In this document: piece after piece, positions 1 to 7,251 of the stretch | How positions within the stretch are numbered: the stretch's first letter is position 1 | How the letters are laid out: each line of letters begins with the position of its first letter | Assembly: GCF_002163625.1 (NCBI RefSeq) | Contig: NZ_CP020892.1 | Location: 558,001 to 622,000, forward strand | From: Pseudomonas sp. M30-35 | Lineage (GTDB): Bacteria > Pseudomonadota > Gammaproteobacteria > Pseudomonadales > Pseudomonadaceae | Length of the DNA stretch: 64,000 bases | Reading direction: 5' to 3' | Made by a program: the position numbers and the translations under genes | The notes under the pieces: generated by a model | What the model was told of the DNA's origin: nothing | Seen by the model: the letters and a program-made list of their open reading frames with translations, nothing else | Databases searched by the model: none

Positions 1-776
1 AGGCGGTGAGTGAGGGGCGGCGTGCCGAGTTGCCGCGCATGCCGGGCGGTGAAATGACCCAACTGGCCCTGGCAGTTGAACGCATGCGCACCGAACTTGA
101 GGGCAAAGCCTATGTTGAGCGTTATGTGCATACCTTGACCCACGAACTGAAAAGCCCGCTGGCGGCGATTCGCGGTGCGGCTGAGCTATTGGATGAAGAC
201 CCGCCGAGCGATTCGCGCAAACGCTTTATCAGCAATATCAGTCAGGAAAGCACGCGCTTGCAGCAGTTGATCGAACGGCTGCTGCACTTGGCTCAGGTTG
301 AGCAAATGCAAGCCTTGGAGGAGCGCGTCAAGGTGCCATTGGCCGAGTTGCTGGAATCACTGCTGCAAGCGCAGGCGCCTGCGATTGAGCAGGCCAAGAT
401 ACGCGTTGATTTGGTAGCGGCTCCAGACCTTGTATTGCTGGGTGAGCGTTTTTTGCTGCGCCAAGCCTTGGCTAATATTCTCGATAATGCGCTGGCGTTC
501 AGTCCTGCTCATGGTTCGATTTCTATCAAGGCTGAGCGTTGTCAACAGGGCGTGCAGATCCGCTTTTTCAATCAAGGTGAGGCGATTCCTGAGTACGCGC
601 TTGAGCGGCTGACCGAGCGTTTCTACTCACTGCCACGGCCGCAAACCGGGCGTAAAAGTACCGGGCTGGGTTTGAATTTCGTTGAGGAAGTCATCGAGTT
701 GCATGACGGCCAACTGCATATCGCCAATGTTGAGGATGGCGTTGAGGTCAGGGTATTGCTACCGCTCGCCCGGTAA
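1..776 (+). CDS. creC: Two-component sensor histidine kinase CreC, 5'-truncated by the window edge
   Basis: Inner-membrane sensor kinase that phosphorylates the response regulator CreB. Only the C-terminal 257 or so codons are present. The reading frame is open from base 3, so the GTG at 6 is internal and not a start. Visible parts are the end of a HAMP-like linker, the phosphoacceptor motif HELKSPLAAIRGAAELL (His near codon 48), the N box around NILDNALAFSP and a G box GKSTGLGLNF. The closely linked creD downstream fits the conserved creBCD order; creB and the sensor part of creC should lie to the left. Assignment to CreC rests on the HELKSPLAAIRGAAELL context plus creD. Confidence 0.9.
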   Translation, partial: AVSEGRRAELPRMPGGEMTQLALAVERMRTELEGKAYVERYVHTLTHELKSPLAAIRGAAELLDEDPPSDSRKRFISNISQESTRLQQLIERLLHLAQVEQMQALEERVKVPLAELLESLLQAQAPAIEQAKIRVDLVAAPDLVLLGERFLLRQALANILDNALAFSPAHGSISIKAERCQQGVQIRFFNQGEAIPEYALERLTERFYSLPRPQTGRKSTGLGLNFVEEVIELHDGQLHIANVEDGVEVRVLLPLAR

Positions 777-789
777 GCCAGCACGCAAA

Positions 790-829
790 CTCCACAGGCT
801 CTCCACATTGGCTCCATAAAGCCACCACA
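790..829 (+). promoter_or_regulatory. Four 11-bp-phased direct repeats upstream of creD, candidate CreB operator
   Basis: Seven-base units start at 790, 801, 812 and 823: CTCCACA, CTCCACA, CTCCATA and CACCACA, exactly 11 bp apart. OmpR-family regulators such as CreB bind direct repeats at about this spacing; the E. coli cre tag is also an 11-bp-period repeat (TTCAC-N6-TTCAC). The base sequence differs from that tag, so CreB binding is inferred from spacing and position between creC and creD. Confidence 0.5.
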
Positions 830-877
830 TCCATCGCGCAGAGTTCCTCCATCAACCCACGCATGGAGAGCTGCACC

Positions 878-2230
878 ATGAATCGTCCCCTGTTGTTCAA
901 GCTGGGCACCATCGCCCTGTTAGTTGTGCTGTTGTTTATACCGTTATTGATGATCGACAATCTGGTCAGTGACCGGCAATACCAGCGTGATCGGGTGGTA
1001 GATGACATCGCCCGCAGTTCCAGCTTTGCTCAGCAACTGACCGGGCCGGTTCTGGTCGTGCCTTATACCCAAGCCAAGCGCGGCTGGAAAACCAACAAAA
1101 AAACCGGCGAGCGTTATTGGGAAGAATGGCAAGTGCGCGGGCGCCTGTATTTTCTACCTGAGCAGTTCAGTCTCAATGGTTCGATGCGCACTGAATTGCG
1201 TAGCCGCGGGATCTACCAAGCTCGCCTATACCACAGCGATAACCGCATCAGTGGCGCGTTCAACCTGCCCGCCAACTATGACGTGAGCGAAAAGCTCGAA
1301 GACTACAGCTTCGAGCAGCCATTTCTTTCGGTGGGTATCAGTGATATCCGCGGTATCAACAACGACCTCAAGCTAGAGCTTAATAATCAGCGACTGAGTT
1401 TTCAGCCCGGCAGTGGTGAGCCGATACTTGGCAGCGGTGTGCATGTGCCTTTGCCCGCATTGAATGTGGCTGAGCAGCAAACGCTTAACTTTGCCTTTGA
1501 TCTCAAGTTGCAAGGTACCGGTAGTCTGCATGTCACACCGATTGGTCGTGACAGCCTGGTTGAGCTGTCATCGGATTGGCCGCACCCAAGTTTTAGCGGG
1601 CTCTATCTGCCGACTGAGCGCTCGGTGAGTGCCCAAGGGTTCAAGGCCAAGTGGCACACCAGTTTCTTTGCCACCAATATGCAAGAAACCTTGGCGGGCT
1701 GCCGTTCGGGTGGCGAGTGCCGAGCCCTGATGTCACGCAGCATGGGCGTGAGCTTTGTCGATCCGGTTGATCATTACCTCAAGGCTGAGCGCTCGGTTAA
1801 ATACGCCTTGCTGTTTATCACCCTGACCTTCGCTGTGTTCTTTCTCTTTGAAGTGCTCAAGCGCATGGCTGTCCACCCGATGCAGTACGCCTTGGTTGGC
1901 CTGTCGCTGGCGTTGTTTTACTTGCTCCTGATCTCGCTCTCGGAGCACATCGGCTTTGCCTTGGCCTACTCAATCTCAGCCACTGCCTGTGTGGCGTTGA
2001 TTAGTTTCTATGTCAGCTACGTATTGCGCAGCGTCACGCGGGGCATTGGTTTTGGCCTGCTGCTTGGCATGCTCTACGCCATGCTTTATGGCCTGCTCAG
2101 CGCCGAGGACTACGCATTGCTGATGGGCTCGATACTGGTTTTCGCGGTACTCGGCTGCTTTATGGTGCTGACCCGTAACCTCGACTGGTACGGCGTCGGT
2201 AAGAGTTCTGTAGCAAGCCCCGCCAAATAG
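878..2230 (+). CDS. creD: Inner membrane protein CreD
   Basis: CreD-family envelope protein, 450 aa, the main output gene of CreBC systems and linked to envelope integrity and beta-lactam responses in Pseudomonas. It has one N-terminal membrane helix (about residues 7-26), a large periplasmic domain of about 270 residues, then several hydrophobic helices (about 305-440). I prefer the ATG at 878 to the in-frame ATG at 863, because GGAGAG lies 7-8 nt before 878. The stop is immediately followed by a MITE-like repeat. Control by CreB through the repeats at 790-829 is likely. Confidence 0.93.
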   Translation: MNRPLLFKLGTIALLVVLLFIPLLMIDNLVSDRQYQRDRVVDDIARSSSFAQQLTGPVLVVPYTQAKRGWKTNKKTGERYWEEWQVRGRLYFLPEQFSLNGSMRTELRSRGIYQARLYHSDNRISGAFNLPANYDVSEKLEDYSFEQPFLSVGISDIRGINNDLKLELNNQRLSFQPGSGEPILGSGVHVPLPALNVAEQQTLNFAFDLKLQGTGSLHVTPIGRDSLVELSSDWPHPSFSGLYLPTERSVSAQGFKAKWHTSFFATNMQETLAGCRSGGECRALMSRSMGVSFVDPVDHYLKAERSVKYALLFITLTFAVFFLFEVLKRMAVHPMQYALVGLSLALFYLLLISLSEHIGFALAYSISATACVALISFYVSYVLRSVTRGIGFGLLLGMLYAMLYGLLSAEDYALLMGSILVFAVLGCFMVLTRNLDWYGVGKSSVASPAK

Positions 2231-2370
2231 GGAACCTCTGAAAAACTACTGCGCTCGATATTACTGCGTTAAAAAACTGCTCAAAATGCTCATTTACAAT
2301 ACGTAAACTCCGCTTTTTCGCAGTTTTTTGCCTTGTACTCTCGTCGCTCGCTACCTTTTTCAGCAGGTCC
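2231..2370. mobile_element. MITE-like element, copy A (140 bp)
   Basis: Starts GGAACCTCTGAAAAAC right after the creD stop and ends TTTTTCAGCAGGTCC, giving imperfect terminal inverted repeats. Much of its interior (ACTACTGCGCT, GATATTACT, CTGCGTTAAAAAACTGCTC, TGTACT..TCGTCGCTCGCTACC) recurs at 24179-24406. It has no coding capacity, which fits a non-autonomous element moved by a transposase encoded elsewhere. Confidence 0.75.
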
Positions 2371-2420
2371 CTAATCAAGCTGCGGCGCGGGCATCCCGCG
2401 CCGCTTACGGAGTGTCGAGC

Positions 2421-2723
2421 ATGCGAATCTTTATGCGTTTTTCTCTGTGTTGTTTTCTGGGGGCGGTTCTCAGCCTCTTTTTGCTGATTGGCCTGATGTT
2501 CTTGAGGCGCTTTGACCTGATTGGTGGCCTGACATTGACCGGTACACCACTGAGTTGGCTGGTCTTGAGCACATTGCCGGCTGATTTCCTGAGTAACCTG
2601 ACGGGTGTCGCCAATGCACCGAACAACCCTTCGGTGCAGTCTTTTACCCAACTTTGCGCCGCGCTTGGGCAGTTGGCATTGTTGTTAGGTAGCGGTTTTT
2701 ATTATTTCTGGTATCACCGGTGA
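2421..2723 (+). CDS. Small two-helix membrane protein, function unknown
   Basis: A 100-aa protein with two hydrophobic segments (about residues 4-27 and 78-96) joined by a polar loop. I recognise no domain. The ATG at 2421 is chosen over upstream in-frame starts, which would run through the MITE-like element; GGAG at 2409-2412 is a suitable ribosome-binding site. A small hypothetical follows creD in P. aeruginosa as well (from memory), so it may belong to the creCD transcription unit, now separated by the element. Codon use is like its neighbours. Confidence 0.65.
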   Translation: MRIFMRFSLCCFLGAVLSLFLLIGLMFLRRFDLIGGLTLTGTPLSWLVLSTLPADFLSNLTGVANAPNNPSVQSFTQLCAALGQLALLLGSGFYYFWYHR

Positions 2724-2896
2724 GCGGGCATGTCGGCTTGCGCGAGGATGCACGTTACGGGGCCCGGCTGGCTCGGCAGATTGCCCTGTTGTTTGCACCT
2801 TCGGTCAAGTGCTTGTTGCAGGCCAAAGCGGCCCAGCGCACGGGTGAATACCACGGAGTCAAGCGGGCTTGTCTCAGGCCGGCGGCTGAGTGCTGA
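2720..2896 (+). CDS. Possible 58-aa protein translationally coupled to the preceding gene
   Basis: A GTG at 2720 overlaps the previous stop in a GTGA arrangement, and the frame is open to the TGA at 2894-2896. The predicted product is basic, with a short hydrophobic stretch (ARLARQIALLFAP). Its end overlaps the 3' end of the convergent GST gene by 23 bp. I recognise no family. The overlap geometry and codon use are the only support, so it may be a remnant of a longer gene or a chance frame. Confidence 0.35.
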   Translation: MSGHVGLREDARYGARLARQIALLFAPSVKCLLQAKAAQRTGEYHGVKRACLRPAAEC

Positions 2897-3503
2897 GCAT
2901 CGATTCGCGCTGGCTGATTTCGGCGTACCAACTGGCTAAGCGAGGAAAACGCTCGCGCCATCCGAGTTGCGGTTGGCGAAAGTCCAGATAGCCCAGCGCG
3001 CAGGCAATACTGATTGAGGCGATATCAAAGCGTTGCAATTGACCGGTATCGGCTTGGGTTTCCAGCTCAGTTAATACCCGCTCAATTTTCTCTTGCTGGG
3101 CGTCCAGCCATGTCGGCCAGTGCAGCTCTGGTGGACGCAGAAACGTTTCATAGCGGATCAAAATGGCTGCGTCGAGCAGTGCATCAGCCAGCGAGGCCAG
3201 AGCCAGGCGCTGCCAGCGCTTCGGGCCTTCACGGGGAATCAGCGGCTCGCCACTGTGCTGGTGGTCGAGATAGTCAAGAATCACCCGGCTGTCATGCAAG
3301 GTATCGCCATTGGCCAGTTCGAGCGCTGGAATCTTGCCGGAAGGGTTGCGCGCAATGACTTCACCGCTGGGTGTTACCGGGCTGAGCTGAACATCGAAAA
3401 GTTCGACTGTTGGCAGTTGCCGAGTCTCTTGCAGGAGCACGATTACCTTGCGCGCGAAGGGTGAGGCTGGCGAGTAAAACAGGGTCATGTTCTTGCCGGG
3501 CAT
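2874..3503 (-). CDS. Glutathione S-transferase family protein
   Basis: Cytosolic GST-fold protein of 209 aa. The N-terminal thioredoxin-like domain (about 1-80) includes SPASPFARKV, where a Ser/Cys of this loop usually activates glutathione, and the cis-proline and glutathione-contacting region NPSGKIPAL...DTLHDSRVILDYLD. The C-terminal helical domain covers about 90-205. The first ATG has GGAG 8 nt upstream on the minus strand; the second, five codons in, has a weaker site. Substrate unknown. It is convergent with the small ORFs to its left and divergent from the DUF485 gene. Confidence 0.88.
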   Translation of the reverse strand: MPGKNMTLFYSPASPFARKVIVLLQETRQLPTVELFDVQLSPVTPSGEVIARNPSGKIPALELANGDTLHDSRVILDYLDHQHSGEPLIPREGPKRWQRLALASLADALLDAAILIRYETFLRPPELHWPTWLDAQQEKIERVLTELETQADTGQLQRFDIASISIACALGYLDFRQPQLGWRERFPRLASWYAEISQRESMLSTQPPA

Positions 3504-3715
3504 GGGCCTAACTCCAGGACTTTGAGTGATACGTCACGGTAACTGCTTATTTTGATAAGCGGCGCAGTATACGACCTTGGTCTTGGGTGCACAGAACAAC
3601 TGCGTGGTGGATGTGCTGTATGCCCTATAAACAGTGAGGTGTGGTATGCAGCCTGACTGCACTCGACCAAAGTCTCACTGGCGCTTACGCCCTGTACTGC
3701 TAAGTTGCAGGTGTC

Positions 3716-3731
3716 AAAACAACAAAAACAA
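3716..3731 (+). promoter_or_regulatory. A-rich Crc/Hfq (CA) motif before the DUF485-symporter operon
   Basis: AAAACAACAAAAACAA lies four bases upstream of the ribosome-binding site (GAGGAG) of the DUF485 gene. Such AAnAAnAA tracts next to a ribosome-binding site are the recognised target of Hfq with Crc in Pseudomonas carbon catabolite repression. Translational repression of acetate uptake when preferred carbon is present is the inference. Confidence 0.6.
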
Positions 3732-3747
3732 TTGAGGAGAACCTCAC

Positions 3748-4014
3748 ATGTCTGCTTCTAAGCAAGAGGCTGCGAAAGCCTACTGGAAGGACAACCTACG
3801 GCTGATGTTGACGCTGTTGGTTATCTGGTTTGTGGTGTCATTCGGCTGCGGTATTTTGTTCGTTGATGAGCTTAATGCCATTCAGTTCTTCGGATTCCCT
3901 CTGGGTTTCTGGTTTGCCCAGCAAGGGTCCATCTATGTATTTGTGGCGATGATTTTCTTCTACGTCTGGAAGATGAATCAGTACGACCGCAAACACGACG
4001 TCCACGAAGACTGA
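3748..4014 (+). CDS. DUF485 membrane protein (YjcH-like), symporter partner
   Basis: An 88-aa DUF485 protein with two membrane helices (about residues 23-43 and 60-80). DUF485 genes almost always precede an acetate-type sodium:solute symporter, as here, 10 bp upstream of the symporter start; the biochemical role of the small protein is not settled. The start has a strong site (TTGAGGAG). The upstream A-rich tract suggests Crc/Hfq control of the two-gene operon. Confidence 0.9.
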   Translation: MSASKQEAAKAYWKDNLRLMLTLLVIWFVVSFGCGILFVDELNAIQFFGFPLGFWFAQQGSIYVFVAMIFFYVWKMNQYDRKHDVHED

Positions 4015-4024
4015 GGCGCCGACA

Positions 4025-5791
4025 ATGGATACCCAAACTCTGATTTATCTGTTTGTCGGTGCAACCTTTGCACTGTACATCGGTATCGCCATCTGGACCC
4101 GTGCCGGGTCTACCAGCGAATACTACGTTGCCAGTAAAGGCGTTCACCCAGTTCTCAACGGTATGGCCACAGGCGCCGACTGGATGTCTGCGGCTTCGTT
4201 TATCTCGATGGCGGGGATTATTTCCTTCACCGGCTTCGACGGCAGTGTTTACTTGATGGGCTGGACCGGTGGTTACGTGCTCTTGGCTATGTGCCTGGCG
4301 CCGTACCTGCGTAAGTTCGGCAAATTCACCGTGCCTGAGTTTATCGGCGAGCGTTACTACTCGCAGACCGCTCGTGTGGTCGCGGTAATCTGCGTGATCT
4401 TCATCTCCTTCACCTACGTAGCCGGCCAAATGCGCGGCGTGGGTATCGTCTTCTCGCGTTACCTGGAAGTCGATATCAATACCGGTGTAATCATCGGCAT
4501 GTGCATCGTGTTCTTCTACTCCGTGCTCGGCGGTATGAAGGGCATCACCTACACGCAGGTGGCGCAATATTGCGTGATGATCTTCGCCTACATGGTGCCA
4601 GCGATCTACATTTCGATGCTGATCACCGGCAATCCAATCCCGCAGCTGGGCTTTGGTAGCGAAGTAATCGGCACAGGCCAATCGGTCCTTGAGCGTCTTA
4701 ACGGTCTGGGTACTGAGTTGGGCTTTGGCGTCTACACCGATGGCAGCAAGTCGACTATCGACGTGTTCTTCATCACCATGGCGCTGATGGTGGGTACTGC
4801 GGGTCTGCCGCACGTAATTGTGCGCTTCTTCACCACCCCAACTGTACGTGCAGCGCGTCAATCTGCTGGTTACGCACTGCTGTTTATCGCCATCCTGTAC
4901 ACCACTGCTCCAGCTGTTGCTGCGTTTGCTCGCACCAACTTGCTGACTACCATTCCAGGCATTGAATACAGTAATGCGCCTGAGTGGGTGAAAAATTGGG
5001 AGAAGTCCGGTCTGATCGCTTGGCTCGACAAGAATGGCGACGGCAAGATTCAGTACGGTCCAGGTGCTCCGTTTGCTGGCGCACCAAGCTTCTCGGCTGA
5101 AACCGGTGCTCATGGCGAGCGTCAGGTCACCAATGCACCGACTGATGCGGCCACCGAGTTTTACGTTGACCGCGACATCATGGTTCTGGCTAACCCAGAA
5201 ATCGCTAACCTGCCAGGCTGGGTAATCGCGTTGATTGCTGCGGGTGGTTTGGCGGCTGCGTTGTCGACTGCTGCTGGTTTGCTGTTGGTTATCTCGACGT
5301 CTATTTCGCATGACTTGCTGAAGAGCAACATCATGCCGAATATTAGCGAGAAGAAAGAACTGTTGGCCGCACGTATCGCCGCAGGTGTTGCGGTAATTGT
5401 GGCAGGCCTGTTCGGGATTTACCCGCCCGCGTTTGTGGCGCAGGTGGTGGCATTTGCCTTCGGGCTTGCCGCAGCATCGTTCTTCCCAGCCATCGTCATG
5501 GGGATTTTCTCCAAGAAGATGAACAAGGAAGGTGCGATCGCCGGCATGATTGTGGGCTTGACGTTCACCTTCAGCTACATCGTTTACTACAAGTTCATTG
5601 ACCCGACTGCTGGTGCTGCTGACTGGTGGTTTGGTATCTCGCCGGAAGGCATTGGTACCTTGGGCATGCTCTTCAACTTCGTAGTTGCGGTGGCTGTAGC
5701 CTCTGTTACCAGTGCGCCACCAGAGCGTATCCAACACTTGATCGAAGACATCCGTGTCCCACGTGGTGCGGGCGCAGCAATCGATCACTAA
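4025..5791 (+). CDS. Sodium:solute symporter, acetate permease-like (ActP / VC_2705 type)
   Basis: Inner-membrane sodium-coupled symporter of 588 aa in the SSS family, with about 13 helices. It is longer than E. coli ActP because of a hydrophilic insert around residues 318-385, typical of the VC_2705-type subfamily paired with DUF485. The insert carries an EF-hand-like stretch DKNGDGKIQY at residues 335-344. Conserved SSS features include GADWMSAASFISMAG and the LGGMKGITYTQVAQ segment. Acetate or a related short carboxylate is the probable substrate, inferred from the family and DUF485 partner. A strong terminator follows. Confidence 0.9.
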   Translation: MDTQTLIYLFVGATFALYIGIAIWTRAGSTSEYYVASKGVHPVLNGMATGADWMSAASFISMAGIISFTGFDGSVYLMGWTGGYVLLAMCLAPYLRKFGKFTVPEFIGERYYSQTARVVAVICVIFISFTYVAGQMRGVGIVFSRYLEVDINTGVIIGMCIVFFYSVLGGMKGITYTQVAQYCVMIFAYMVPAIYISMLITGNPIPQLGFGSEVIGTGQSVLERLNGLGTELGFGVYTDGSKSTIDVFFITMALMVGTAGLPHVIVRFFTTPTVRAARQSAGYALLFIAILYTTAPAVAAFARTNLLTTIPGIEYSNAPEWVKNWEKSGLIAWLDKNGDGKIQYGPGAPFAGAPSFSAETGAHGERQVTNAPTDAATEFYVDRDIMVLANPEIANLPGWVIALIAAGGLAAALSTAAGLLLVISTSISHDLLKSNIMPNISEKKELLAARIAAGVAVIVAGLFGIYPPAFVAQVVAFAFGLAAASFFPAIVMGIFSKKMNKEGAIAGMIVGLTFTFSYIVYYKFIDPTAGAADWWFGISPEGIGTLGMLFNFVVAVAVASVTSAPPERIQHLIEDIRVPRGAGAAIDH

Positions 5792-5840
5792 GTTGTAAGC
5801 GCGGTACTGCACGCTGGCCTGGTGCTAGCGTGCAGCAAAT

Positions 5841-5877
5841 AAAAAATCCGACACCCTCACAGGTGTCGGATTTTTTT
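5841..5877 (+). terminator. Rho-independent terminator after the symporter
   Basis: A perfect 9-bp stem TCCGACACC / GGTGTCGGA (5847-5855 and 5862-5870) with a 6-nt loop, followed by seven T residues and preceded by an A run. It could also stop transcription of the 57-aa gene coming from the right. Confidence 0.93.
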
Positions 5878-5898
5878 ATGGCGTCTGTTTAGCGGGTG

Positions 5899-6072
5899 TC
5901 ACTGTCGTTGGCGAAATACTAGTGGCCAACACCCAAGGATCGAGGGAATACCCAGCCCCAGCCACGCGACCCAGTCCCACATGCCGTCACCAAGCAGGGC
6001 GCAGAACAAGCCGAGGATGCTGAGTAAGCCAATGACGAGGGGCAGGGCAAAGGTTGATTGCTTCCACCTCAT
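5899..6072 (-). CDS. Small membrane protein of the iron-uptake cassette
   Basis: A 57-aa protein beginning MRWKQSTFALPLVIG, with two hydrophobic segments (about 8-26 and 33-50) separated by a GDGMWDW turn. Its ATG overlaps the stop of the PepSY gene by four bases (ATGA), so the two are probably co-translated. Small membrane proteins of this kind often follow PepSY genes in Pseudomonas siderophore loci; the function is unknown. A role with the PepSY protein is inferred from coupling only. Confidence 0.7.
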   Translation of the reverse strand: MRWKQSTFALPLVIGLLSILGLFCALLGDGMWDWVAWLGLGIPSILGCWPLVFRQRQ

Positions 6073-7199
6073 GCGGTGACCTCAGTGCTATTTGTGCGAT
6101 TGGCAACGCCATAGCGTCGCACCCACCACAGATACAAGCCGCTGATCAGTACGATAATGGTCAGTACATCAAGTACCGCCCATAAAATCTGCATGGGCCG
6201 CCCGCCGTAATCACCAAAGTGCAGTGGTTGCGACATCGACAGTGCATCCATGTACCACGGGCGCTCAGCGACTGCGGTGACTTCAAGCGTGCGCGCATCG
6301 ATCAATACAGGTGTCCACAGGTGTGCAGTGAGGTGCGTTGAACCCTTCATAAACACGCTGTAATGGTGCTCGCTGGAAAAGCGTGTACCGGGAAACGCGA
6401 TGAAATCAGGTTGCATGCCCGGTGTGGCTTGCTGGGCGATACTTATCACGTTATTGGCTGATGCGCGCTCGGTCAGCGGCGGTGCATCACGATAAGGCTC
6501 GACTAATGCGGTGAGTGCATCATTGCGCCAGGCGCTGATCAATATATCGGCGCAAGCGCTGATCACCCCTGTGGTGCCAACCACGATGGCCCACGTCAGT
6601 GTGACAATACCAATCAGGTTATGCAGATCAAGCCAGCGCGCCCGTGTGGACCGCTGATGGCGCACAGTGGCGAACTCAAGCCGGCGCATAAATGGTGCAT
6701 ACAACACCGTTCCCGAGACGAGCGCGACAATAAATAGCAGCCCCATAAACGCCAGTAGCAGTTTGCCGGGCAAGCCTGCAAACATATCCACATGCAAGCG
6801 CAGGATAAACATCAGCACGCCGCCATTAGCCGCGGGCATTGCTACGGCTTCTCCGGTGCGCGCATCGAGCATAAAGGTGTGTGAGGAGTTGGGTTCGGTG
6901 CCCGCGGTGGCAGCAGTAATGGCGATCACGCCATTGCTGTCATCTTCGTCGTAGCCGATGTACTGGATGACTTCACCTGGGCGGTTGCTTTCAGCTTTAT
7001 CGACCAACTGTTGCAGGCTTAGGTGCGGTGTATCCGCCGGCATTTCACGCAGTTGCGGCGCCTCGCCGAGTAGATGCTCCAGCTCATGGTGAAAAATCAG
7101 CGGCAGGCCGGTAAGGGCCAGCATGAGTAAGAATGCGGTGCAAATCAGGCTGGTCCAGGTGTGTATTTGTGACCAGCGTTTAATGGTGGTGCTGCGCAT
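6069..7199 (-). CDS. PepSY-associated transmembrane protein, putative siderophore-iron reductase
   Basis: A 376-aa inner-membrane protein of the PepSY-TM family (PiuB/FoxB-like). It has helices near residues 17-35, 145-167, 193-218 and 335-360, and conserved His residues in the first and later helices (IHTWTS, RLHVDMF, DLHNLIG, PLHFGD) that could ligate haem. Members next to TonB receptors are thought to reduce or release ferric siderophore iron at the inner membrane. It follows the receptor gene in the same direction (52 bp gap) and is coupled to the 57-aa gene. Confidence 0.87.
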   Translation of the reverse strand: MRSTTIKRWSQIHTWTSLICTAFLLMLALTGLPLIFHHELEHLLGEAPQLREMPADTPHLSLQQLVDKAESNRPGEVIQYIGYDEDDSNGVIAITAATAGTEPNSSHTFMLDARTGEAVAMPAANGGVLMFILRLHVDMFAGLPGKLLLAFMGLLFIVALVSGTVLYAPFMRRLEFATVRHQRSTRARWLDLHNLIGIVTLTWAIVVGTTGVISACADILISAWRNDALTALVEPYRDAPPLTERASANNVISIAQQATPGMQPDFIAFPGTRFSSEHHYSVFMKGSTHLTAHLWTPVLIDARTLEVTAVAERPWYMDALSMSQPLHFGDYGGRPMQILWAVLDVLTIIVLISGLYLWWVRRYGVANRTNSTEVTA

Positions 7200-7251
7200 A
7201 ACAGGGGTCCATCAAAATGAGCGGCCAGTGGAGTGCTGGCCGCCACTCGAT

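Noticed and set aside
2730..2939. 69-codon plus-strand frame overlapping the GST 3' end
   Set aside because: Out of frame with the GTGA-coupled candidate and runs into the GST gene; no supporting signal.
3872..5812. 646-codon open frame on the minus strand opposite the symporter
   Set aside because: It lies antisense to a clear symporter gene, is rich in His/Arg/Gln typical of shadow frames, and has no recognisable domain.
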